From: JACADW01 sp963747985
GTDB taxonomy: Bacteria > Acidobacteriota > UBA6911
Assembly (NCBI GenBank): GCA_963747985.1
Contig: CAVVHG010000003.1
Location: forward strand, 248,001 to 312,000
DNA length: 64,000 bases
Reading direction: 5' to 3'
This document shows positions 58,093 through 64,000 of this stretch, one piece after another; position 1 is the first letter of the stretch; the number at the start of each line of letters is the position of its first letter. The translations under genes were made by a program, and so were the position numbers. The notes beneath the pieces are model-generated. The model had not been told where the DNA came from, searched no databases, and saw only the letters and a program-made list of their open reading frames with translations.

Positions 58093-58425
58093 TCAGCGAT
58101 ACAACAGAAGCATGATGACGACGAACGTCAGCAGGGCGAGGAACTCGATGAAGGCCAGTCCGAGGAACGTGAAAATGCGGATCGTATCGGTGGCACCCGG
58201 ATTGCGCGACACGCCTTCACACGCGGCCGTCAGCGCCCGGCTCTGCGCGTAGCCGCAACCGGCGGCAGCCAGCGCCATGCTGAATCCGGAGGTGATCAGC
58301 AGCCACTGACTGGTACCCCCTCCGCCCGCCGGAGCCGCCGCGGTATCGCCCTGCGCAAAAAGCGGCGCCGCGATCAGCAGTGCCGCCGTCCCAAGAAGAA
58401 ATATCATCGCGAACCTTCTGCTCAT
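58093..58425 (-). CDS. atpE: ATP synthase F0 subunit c with N-terminal signal sequence
   Basis: Subunit c forms the rotating ring of F0. The 110-residue product is longer than the usual 70-85. An N-terminal signal-like helix (MIFLLGTAALLIAAPLFAQ) and a Gly/Ala spacer precede the two ring helices. The first ring helix is SGFSMALAAAGCGYAQSRALTAACEGVSRNPGA, and the second, FTFLGLAFIEFLALLTFVVIMLL, has the ion-binding glutamate. The residue after that glutamate is phenylalanine rather than the Ser/Thr of sodium-type rings, which suggests proton coupling. The start at 58425 follows AAAGGAGA. Confidence 0.93.
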   Translation of the reverse strand: MSRRFAMIFLLGTAALLIAAPLFAQGDTAAAPAGGGGTSQWLLITSGFSMALAAAGCGYAQSRALTAACEGVSRNPGATDTIRIFTFLGLAFIEFLALLTFVVIMLLLYR

Positions 58426-58475
58426 TGCCAATCTCCTTTTCTTCGGCCGGCAGCGGCAAAGCTGCAATTTGCGCC

Positions 58476-59270
58476 TCAGGCCGCCTCCGCTTGTTGCCGG
58501 CCGTGGACTATAGCTTCTTTGTGTTCATCCGAGTGGGACTCGTCATGAGACTCCTCGACGGCCCCTGAAATATACACACCTGTCAGAAGGACAAATATGA
58601 ATGCCTGAATCGTGCTTGCAAACAGACCGAGAAACATCACCGGGAGCGAAACAAGGAACGGGAAGATGTACTTGTTGAGCGACCCGATGATCAGCTCCTC
58701 GGCGAAGATGTTGCCGAAAAGACGCATGCTGAGTGAGAACGGTCGCGCCATGTGGCTGACGATCTCAACCGGAAAGAGCAGCCACGCCAGCCACCAGACC
58801 GGCCCGGCAAAGTGCTTGAGGTAGCCCAGGACACCGTGCATCCGGATTCCCTGGTAGTTGTAGTACACGAAAACGCAGATCGCACAGGAGACGGTGATGT
58901 TCAGGTTGCTGGTGGGGGAGATGAAGCCCGGGACCTGCCCGATGACGTTACCGACAAAAATGTAGAACGCCAGCGAGAATATCAGCGGCATGTACGGACG
59001 GGGATCCCGGCCGATCACCTCCTTCATCAGGCCGTGGATGGCCTCCAGCAGAACCTCTACGATATGCTGCATCCGGCCCGGCTTCTCCACGCTCAGCCTG
59101 CCGCGAAGCCAGATAGCGAACCCGATGATCCCCATCGCGACCAGCAGGGCCATCACGATCTGGTCGGGGACAGCATGGTGCCCTTCGGCGACGTGAAAGC
59201 CCAGTGCACGCGCAATCGGGTCGAAAACGCGTTCGTTCAATAGGAGGCCGAGTTCACTCTGCTCGTGCAT
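58476..59270 (-). CDS. atpB: ATP synthase F0 subunit a
   Basis: Subunit a forms the two proton half-channels against the c ring. The 264-residue protein has the helix with the essential arginine (ARPFSLSMRLFGNIFAEELI) and a preceding MPLIFSLAFYIFVGNVIGQVPGFISPTSNLN. The C-terminus ends in a His/Glu-rich hydrophilic tail (EESHDESHSDEHKEA), an unusual addition. Its start overlaps the end of the atpI-like gene by 17 bases, and atpE follows after 50 bases. Confidence 0.96.
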   Translation of the reverse strand: MHEQSELGLLLNERVFDPIARALGFHVAEGHHAVPDQIVMALLVAMGIIGFAIWLRGRLSVEKPGRMQHIVEVLLEAIHGLMKEVIGRDPRPYMPLIFSLAFYIFVGNVIGQVPGFISPTSNLNITVSCAICVFVYYNYQGIRMHGVLGYLKHFAGPVWWLAWLLFPVEIVSHMARPFSLSMRLFGNIFAEELIIGSLNKYIFPFLVSLPVMFLGLFASTIQAFIFVLLTGVYISGAVEESHDESHSDEHKEAIVHGRQQAEAA

Positions 59271-59655
59271 TGCTGTCGGGTCGTCCGCCTGCCGCTTCGA
59301 GGATGCCCTCGATCAAAGCCGCGAAAGTGAAGGCCGCAAACCCTCCCACCACCGCGGGGATGCTGAAAAAATGAAGGCGCAGCATAGCATAGAGGCATAT
59401 GGGAATCAACATGAGCCGAAGCACGTAACCCAGCAAAACGGAGCGTTTAGAGGCCTTCGGATGAGGGGCGACGACCGCCGAAATAGTCCGGCTCAGCCAA
59501 TGCATGCTGGTCGCAGCCAGCGCTCCGCCGACGACGCACGAAACGGCGGCTGCGAGGCCGGACCAGATGAACGCGCCTGCCGAGGCTGCCGCCGTCAGGA
59601 TCAGTCCGATCCGGAACAGCCGCCGCTCGATCGGATTCTTGCGCGCGCTAGCCAC
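59254..59655 (-). CDS. atpI: ATP synthase subunit I-like membrane protein
   Basis: This small four-helix membrane protein (133 residues) lies between atpZ and atpB. It resembles the ATP synthase I chain, which helps assemble the c ring. Segments include FRIGLILTAAASAGAFIWSGLAAAVSCVVGGALAATSMHWL and SVLLGYVLRLMLIPICLYAMLRLHFF...GGFAAFTFAALIEGIL. The GTG start at 59655 overlaps the atpZ stop by eight bases. A longer frame to 59739 that overlaps atpZ is not used. The identity rests mainly on position and topology. Confidence 0.8.
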   Translation of the reverse strand: MASARKNPIERRLFRIGLILTAAASAGAFIWSGLAAAVSCVVGGALAATSMHWLSRTISAVVAPHPKASKRSVLLGYVLRLMLIPICLYAMLRLHFFSIPAVVGGFAAFTFAALIEGILEAAGGRPDSNARAE

Positions 59656-59872
59656 TTGAGTCCTGCCGATCGATTGCGAGGACTTGGATGATCTCGTAGA
59701 AGCCCGCGCCTGCTCCAAGGAGAGTCGCCACAACCGCACCCCAGGGAAAGGTCCCGAACAGCTTGTCGACGAGATAGTATCCCAGGACCCAGCCCGCGGC
59801 CATGGATGCCGGCAGTATCGTGACTATGGCCGACAGCTTTCCCATTCTCGTATACACGGACTGTCCTGGCAT
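59648..59872 (-). CDS. atpZ: AtpZ/AtpI-family ATP synthase accessory protein
   Basis: This 74-residue protein has two membrane helices: LSAIVTILPASMAAGWVLGYYLVDKLF and PWGAVVATLLGAGAGFYEIIQVLA. The pattern, with a GWxLGYxLD-like turn and a GxGxGFxE-like second helix, is that of AtpZ (putative F0F1-ATPase subunit, DUF/AtpR type), implicated in magnesium or calcium handling and c-ring assembly. I chose the ATG at 59872, after GGGGGA. A GTG at 59887 is possible. It heads the atpZ-I-B-E group. Confidence 0.8.
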   Translation of the reverse strand: MPGQSVYTRMGKLSAIVTILPASMAAGWVLGYYLVDKLFGTFPWGAVVATLLGAGAGFYEIIQVLAIDRQDSSG

Positions 59873-60055
59873 TTCAGAGTCCCCCACCTCATTCTATCAC
59901 TCCGAATACCGGCAGGGACGGTCACATAGTTCTGCAACCGCGGCGCGGGACCGCACGGCCGGCGCGGACATTACGCCCTGCGGCGAAGTGCGCTTGCTCT
60001 ATCCCGCATCTGTCCCGACAACGACCGAGGCACCACTTCCCTTCCCAGATTGGGT

Positions 60056-60084
60056 TTGGCTAACTCCGGGATTTTTGGTAGATT
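60056..60084 (+). promoter_or_regulatory. Promoter of tRNA-Ser
   Basis: TTGGCT (60056-60061) and TAGATT (60079-60084) are 17 bases apart. Initiation near 60091 is two bases before the mature tRNA 5' end, so little or no 5' leader would need removal. Confidence 0.6.
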
Positions 60085-60092
60085 CATGCGCC

Positions 60093-60186
60093 GGAGAGGT
60101 ACCGAAGAGGTCGTAACGGGTCCGACTCGAAATCGGATTACGGCCCAAAAGGCTGTACGTGGGTTCGAATCCCACCCTCTCCGCCA
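60093..60186 (+). tRNA. tRNA-Ser (anticodon CGA)
   Basis: This 94-base class II tRNA has a long variable arm. The acceptor pairs GGAGAGG with CCTCTCC, with discriminator G and encoded CCA. The anticodon stem TCCGA/TCGGA encloses loop CTCGAAA with anticodon CGA, the variable arm is TTACGGCCCAAAAGGCTGTAC, and the T arm contains GTTCGAATC. It decodes UCG. Confidence 0.96.
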
Positions 60187-60211
60187 CTCAATGCAGACGC
60201 CCCGAGAGGGC

Positions 60212-60781
60212 TCACTGCCCGAGCAGCTTCTCGATATCTCCGGTCACTTCCGGCGAATCCGGCTTCACGGCCGGCTCGAATCGCTGCACGACGTTGCCGC
60301 TGCGATCCACGAGAAACTTGGTGAAGTTCCACTTGATCTCACCGGCGAGGGCTGGATTGGCGTCCTTCGTGATGTACCGATAGAGCGGCGTCGCGTCCTC
60401 ACCCTTGACGGAGACCTTGGCAAAGACCGGGAACGTTACCTGGTACCTGGTCGAGCAGAAAGTCTTGATTTCCTCGTTCGTGCCCGGCTCCTGAGCCCCG
60501 AAATTGTTGGCCGGAAAACCCAGGACAACAAACCCGCGATCCTTGTATTTCTCATAGATGGCTTCGAGCGCGGTGTATTGCGGCGTGTAACCGCACTTGC
60601 TCGCGACATTCACCATCAGAACGACCTTGCCCTTGAAATTCGACAACGGCATCGGTTTCCCGTCGATCGACGGCAAAGCAAAATCGTAGATGCTGACTGC
60701 GGCAAATATCGACCCCACGACTATGAGAATCCCGCCTGCCGTGAGCATCATCCGGAAAGCGTTACCCGCAACGGTTGTCAT
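60212..60781 (-). CDS. Glutathione peroxidase family thiol peroxidase, membrane-anchored
   Basis: This family reduces hydroperoxides, in bacteria usually with thioredoxin. The 189 residues start with a membrane or signal helix (LTAGGILIVVGSIFAAVSIYDFALP), followed by the peroxidase core. That core has VNVASKCGYTPQY (catalytic cysteine, not selenocysteine), the resolving/helper region GFPANNFGAQEPGTNEEI with the catalytic glutamine, and KWNFTKFLVDRSGNVV with the tryptophan and asparagine of the active-site tetrad. The N-terminal anchor suggests an extracytoplasmic location. A promoter-like pair lies just upstream. Confidence 0.92.
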   Translation of the reverse strand: MTTVAGNAFRMMLTAGGILIVVGSIFAAVSIYDFALPSIDGKPMPLSNFKGKVVLMVNVASKCGYTPQYTALEAIYEKYKDRGFVVLGFPANNFGAQEPGTNEEIKTFCSTRYQVTFPVFAKVSVKGEDATPLYRYITKDANPALAGEIKWNFTKFLVDRSGNVVQRFEPAVKPDSPEVTGDIEKLLGQ

Positions 60782-60814
60782 CGCCCCTCCTCCATGGAAT
60801 ATCCGACCCGGTAA

Positions 60815-60843
60815 AATATACCATCAGGAATGAGACCTGGAAA
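60815..60843 (-). promoter_or_regulatory. Candidate promoter of the peroxidase gene
   Basis: TTTCCA (60838-60843) and TATATT (60815-60820) are 17 bases apart on the minus strand. Initiation near 60808 gives a 27-base leader holding GGAGGAGG. Confidence 0.5.
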
Positions 60844-61037
60844 ATAGCGGGCCGGGATGGAGACGTTCTGGAATAGGATGAACAACGAGGGTTCGGTATA
60901 CTGGTGCTGTCCGCGAGCAGGGTTCTGGTGCGGCCGTGACGTCAAGGGCATAGCTGATCTGTCGCCGTGCCTGAGACCGCAGCCGCGCGGGCCCAGCACG
61001 CCCGCAGGGCGACGCGCCGAACCAGCGGGGAGGAACC

Positions 61038-61259
61038 ATGACAGAACCTGAAAAGAAGATGTGCTCCGCCTGTGGTGGTACCGGTAAATGCACCAAGTGC
61101 GGGGGTGCCGGCCACGTGCTCCATAACCCGCCGACCCCGATCACTGTCGTTTCGGGAACCATTCGCCCCGATCATCAGACGGGTGCGAGCCGCATGTGCT
61201 CCAGGTGTTACGGAAGCGGTTCCTGTCAGAGGTGCAAAGGCACCGGGAAGGAAGCCTGA
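61038..61259 (+). CDS. Small DnaJ-type zinc-finger protein (four CxxCxGxG-type repeats)
   Basis: This 73-residue protein consists almost wholly of four cysteine repeats: CSACGGTG, CTKCGGAG, CSRCYGSG and CQRCKGTG. They are arranged as two pairs separated by a proline-rich linker (HNPPTPITVVSG) of about 28 residues. This is the layout of the DnaJ central zinc domain, which binds two zinc ions, without a J-domain or substrate-binding part. GGGGAGG ahead of the ATG makes it a convincing gene. It may help thiol chemistry or protein folding, but the function is unknown. The adjacent amidase gene is not obviously related. Confidence 0.8.
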   Translation: MTEPEKKMCSACGGTGKCTKCGGAGHVLHNPPTPITVVSGTIRPDHQTGASRMCSRCYGSGSCQRCKGTGKEA

Positions 61260-61391
61260 TCCCGATCGAACCGGCCGCGGGCTTTCAGGCTGCACCTCAG
61301 TCTGCGGGCAAGTCCTGCCTGCCTGGACGAACGCGTCCCAGGACGGGCGGCGCGATTTCGGCCATCTCATTCATTCACCTTCTGCGTGGAA

Positions 61392-63029
61392 ATGATGAAG
61401 AAGAAGCTGACCCTTTCCGTGTCTTCACCCATGAACAGAAGGCGGTTCCTGAGCACCGGCATCTCCGCGGGCGCCGTGTTGATACCCGCCCGCTCCGGCG
61501 CTTACGGATCGGCGTCGGCAGCCGGGGTGATTCCCGAGGAGGCAACAATTCCCCAACTGCAGGATATGATGGAGAACGGCGGGTGGACTTCGCGGAAGCT
61601 GGTCGAGTATTACCTGGAGCGAATCGACGGGATCGATCGCCAGGGTCCCCGCATAAACAGCGTGATCGAACTCAACCCGGACGCGCCGGCGATCGCGGCC
61701 TCCCTCGACGAAGAACGAAAATCGAAAGGGCCTCGCGGTCCTCTTCACGGCGTACCGATCCTGATCAAAGACAACATCGATACTGCGGATCGCATGAAGA
61801 CCACGGCCGGTTCGCTGGCGCTCGCCGAGTCCACTGCGATGCAGGACTCGCACGTGGCCCGGAAGCTGCGCGAAGCAGGCGCGGTCCTGCTGGGAAAGAC
61901 CAACCTCAGCGAGTGGGCCAATTTCAGGTCAACACACTCCACGAGCGGCTGGAGCGCAAGAGGAGGCCTGACAAGAAACCCGTACGCCCTGGACCGCAAT
62001 CCCTGTGGCTCGAGCTCGGGGTCGGGCGCAGCGGTGTCAGCCAATTTGTGTGCTGCTGCCGTCGGCACCGAGACCGATGGGTCGATCGTCTGTCCCTCTT
62101 CGACTAACGGGATCGTAGGGATCAAACCGACGCTTGGACTGGTCAGCCGCGCGGGCATCGTGCCGATTGCACACAGCCAGGACACGGCCGGACCGATGGC
62201 TCGGACGGTCGGTGACGCTGCGATCATCCTGGGGGCCCTGTCCGGACCGGACCCCAACGATAAAGCCACAAGCGCGAGACCGTCCACACTCCCCCGGGAC
62301 TACACTCAGTTTCTGGATGCGCACGGTCTCAAAGGCTCACGGATCGGCGTTGCCCGCGAATTCTTCGGGTTCAGCGACAAGGTGGACAAGATCATGGAGG
62401 CGGCCATCCAGGAGATGCGGAGCGCAGGGGCCGTGCTGGTTGATCTCCCACCCGTGCTGCGGGCCGGCAGGTATGAAGAGACGGAACTGGAGGTGATGCT
62501 CTGCGAGTTCAAGGCCGATCTCACAGCCTACCTCGCTCGAGTCGGGCCCGGTGTCCGGCACCGGACACTCAAAGACCTGATCGATTTCAACGAGCGCAAC
62601 CGCGAGCAGGAAATGCCCTACTTCGGGCAGGAGCTCTTCATCCGCGCCGAGGCCAGGGGACCGCTGACCAGTGCGGCCTACCGTGCCGCGCTGAGCAGGA
62701 ATCGACGCCTGTCACGAGTCGAGGGCATAGATGCCGCGCTCTCCAGGCATCGCCTGGATGCCCTGGTCGCGCCCAGCGGCGGGCCTGCCTGTGTCACGGA
62801 CCTCGTAAACGGCGATCATTTCTCCGGCGGCTGTTCGACCCCGGCTGCCGTTGCCGGGTATCCGCACATCACGGTGCCGGCCGGATTCGTATTCGGGCTT
62901 CCGGTTGGGATTTCCTTCTTCGGTGGGGCTTATTCAGAGCCTGCGCTGATCCGGATATCCTATGCTTTCACGCAGGCAACACGTCAGCGCAAGTCGCCGC
63001 GATTCCTGCCGTCTGCCGAGTTGGTATGA
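61392..63029 (+). CDS. Tat-exported amidase-signature family hydrolase
   Basis: Amidase-signature enzymes hydrolyse amides with a Ser-cisSer-Lys triad. The product has about 545 residues. The N-terminus has a twin-arginine signal (MNRRRFLSTGISAGAVLIPA), so it is probably exported folded. The catalytic parts are PILIKDNIDTADRMKTTAGS (lysine), GSSSGSGAAVSANLCAAAVGTETDGSIVCPSS (cis-serine and nucleophile) and, near the end, VAGYPHITVPAGF. It resembles secreted peptide amidases rather than GatA, and no gatB/C lies near. The start is uncertain among GTG 61386, ATG 61392, ATG 61395 and the ATG at 61431 that begins the Tat motif. Confidence 0.92.
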   Translation: MMKKKLTLSVSSPMNRRRFLSTGISAGAVLIPARSGAYGSASAAGVIPEEATIPQLQDMMENGGWTSRKLVEYYLERIDGIDRQGPRINSVIELNPDAPAIAASLDEERKSKGPRGPLHGVPILIKDNIDTADRMKTTAGSLALAESTAMQDSHVARKLREAGAVLLGKTNLSEWANFRSTHSTSGWSARGGLTRNPYALDRNPCGSSSGSGAAVSANLCAAAVGTETDGSIVCPSSTNGIVGIKPTLGLVSRAGIVPIAHSQDTAGPMARTVGDAAIILGALSGPDPNDKATSARPSTLPRDYTQFLDAHGLKGSRIGVAREFFGFSDKVDKIMEAAIQEMRSAGAVLVDLPPVLRAGRYEETELEVMLCEFKADLTAYLARVGPGVRHRTLKDLIDFNERNREQEMPYFGQELFIRAEARGPLTSAAYRAALSRNRRLSRVEGIDAALSRHRLDALVAPSGGPACVTDLVNGDHFSGGCSTPAAVAGYPHITVPAGFVFGLPVGISFFGGAYSEPALIRISYAFTQATRQRKSPRFLPSAELV

Positions 63030-63130
63030 TCGAGCGTTACCCGCGTCCGGCTCGGGGTCACTCATGGTCCCCCGCAATACGGCGGAGCGGTGAGGGGCGC
63101 TCCGCGTGACAAGCGGCTGCCTCCGCTCCG

Positions 63131-63847
63131 CTACTGGGCACCCAGTGCCTCGGGCTTGAGCACGTACAGCACCTCGCGCCGCTTGGGCCCTTTGACCGCC
63201 AGGACTCCGATTTTCCTCAGGGCGCTCAACTGCCGGTTCAACGTTTCACGAGTCGAGCCGATCATCTGCGCCAGCTGGCTTTGATTGAGCGCGATACGGA
63301 CACCTTCGCTGGTCTTCACTCCGATGCGGCGAGTCAGCCACGAGAGCACGGCCCTCACCTTGTCCTCGGCCCTCGTGCATCCCATCGCTTCAATCTGCGC
63401 CCAGGCGTCGTCACAGCGGTGAGCGAGTGCCTCGAGCAACCCCCGGCAGGTATCCGGATTGTCCAGGAGAAGCCGGAACCGCTGGTGCGACAACATGAGA
63501 AGGGTTGTCTGCTGCAGGGAGTACGCGTTGAACGTCGCGGTCATGCCATTGAGCAGTGCCGTCTCTCCGAAAAACTCCCCGGGACCCAGGACTGCCAGAA
63601 CAGCCTCTCTCCCGTCGGGTGACAATCGGGTCAGGAGGACCTCGCCCTGCTTGACAAGGTAGAGGCAGCCGAGCGCCTCACCCTGGCTGCAAATAAGTTC
63701 ATCCCTCTTGACACTCTTGACCCCGAGGCAGAGGCTGGCCAGCCGATCCGCAAACGGGCCGCGGGTCAACATGCCGTGGTCGGACGGCGCCCGCATCTGA
63801 GGGATACCCTGAATTGTGCTCTCCGCCAGCGCTGATCTGCTCTTCAC
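63131..63847 (-). CDS. Crp/Fnr-family transcription regulator
   Basis: This 238-residue regulator has a cyclic nucleotide-binding-like beta roll (LICSQGEALGCLYLVKQGEVLLTRLSPDGREAVLAVLGPGEFFGETALLNG), a long dimer helix, and a C-terminal winged helix (ALNQSQLAQMIGSTRETLNRQLSALRKIGVLAVKG). The GEFFGE...R position that binds the cAMP phosphate has GETALLNGMTATFNA with no arginine-serine pair, so it is probably not a cAMP receptor. No N-terminal cysteine cluster of FNR is present. The GTG start at 63847 follows GGGAG. It converges on the amidase gene, and its targets are unknown. Confidence 0.9.
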   Translation of the reverse strand: MKSRSALAESTIQGIPQMRAPSDHGMLTRGPFADRLASLCLGVKSVKRDELICSQGEALGCLYLVKQGEVLLTRLSPDGREAVLAVLGPGEFFGETALLNGMTATFNAYSLQQTTLLMLSHQRFRLLLDNPDTCRGLLEALAHRCDDAWAQIEAMGCTRAEDKVRAVLSWLTRRIGVKTSEGVRIALNQSQLAQMIGSTRETLNRQLSALRKIGVLAVKGPKRREVLYVLKPEALGAQ

Positions 63848-64000
63848 GTGATCTCCCTCTCCCTGGTTAGGTCGTTAGTCGCGTGGGGGTCTGACGCATA
63901 CATCCCCCCTCCCCAGTTCCAGAAGCAGTTATGCAACGGGCGTGCCACCCGCGGATCAATCTGTAAGATATTTGTATGCAATGTTTATAGAGACTACGAG
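63848..64000. other. Right-edge intergenic sequence
   Basis: The last 153 bases hold the upstream region of the Crp/Fnr gene. I see no gene start, RNA or clear promoter box. It includes a pyrimidine-rich stretch and an AT-rich end. Confidence 0.3.

Noticed and set aside
61386..61391. GTG at 61386 as amidase start
   Set aside because: It is the first codon of the frame but has no ribosome site. The ATG codons just after it, or the ATG opening the twin-arginine motif, are more likely.

Overview
This 64 kb window is a GC-rich (about 60%) bacterial chromosome segment made of core genes. It holds no rRNA operon, prophage, insertion sequence or CRISPR array that I can see. TonB/ExbBD, TolC, a lipoprotein, type IV pilin processing and SecDF-YajC indicate a Gram-negative cell envelope. 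A neighbouring BshB1/BshC-like pair suggests bacillithiol as the low-molecular-weight thiol. A long-periplasmic-domain SecF, an ATP synthase c subunit made with a signal peptide, and split nuo and atp operons would fit Acidobacteriota or a related deep lineage. That placement is inference only.

Layout. At 1-2.4 kb there is a TrkH potassium-channel subunit cut by the left edge, a FabI/FabL-type reductase and ribosomal protein L28. At 2.4-5 kb RidA and the bifunctional ppGpp enzyme Rsh run leftward. At 5.2-8.7 kb lies a leftward energy-transduction operon, tonB-exbB-exbD-(332 bp)-exbD-TPR lipoprotein, with a promoter and a terminator. At 8.8-13.4 kb is tgt-yajC-secD-secF. At 13.4-20 kb come an FAD reductase, a TIG/beta-propeller protein, uvrA, a 6S RNA gene with its own promoter and terminator, and ymdB. 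At 20-27 kb is the classic thrS-infC-rpmI-rplT-(terminator)-pheS-pheT operon, ending in a ZapB-like coiled coil and zapA.

From 27 to 40 kb the order is tRNA-Val, a catalytically dead-looking S41 protease, ruvX-mltG, two envelope proteins of unknown role, a heterodimeric ABC exporter, bshB1-bshC, the remnant of an aldolase gene, tsaE and nnrDE. From 40 to 48 kb come an M48 protease, TolC, prepilin peptidase and three pilin-like proteins, with trpD inserted on the opposite strand. From 48 to 51 kb are ubiE/menG, aroB and thiGS. From 51 to 58 kb a strong promoter drives nuoE-J-K-L-M-N followed by greA. From 58 to 60 kb is atpZ-I-B-E, the membrane part of ATP synthase only. The last stretch holds tRNA-Ser, a glutathione peroxidase, a small protein with four CxxCxGxG-type repeats, a Tat-exported amidase and a Crp/Fnr regulator.

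Several genes combine in shared processes. TonB, ExbBD, TolC and the ABC pair serve the envelope. SecDF-YajC supports export. Nuo, the quinone methyltransferase and ATP synthase form the respiratory chain. The thrS-pheT and tgt/tsaE groups serve translation and tRNA modification. The least ordinary items are an infC that probably starts at AUC, two tRNA synthetases each missing an accessory domain, the inactive-looking S41 protein, the nuoE-JKLMN arrangement without F, G, H or I, the internally deleted aldolase gene coupled to tsaE, and the divergent BshC. I found no clearly new multi-gene system.
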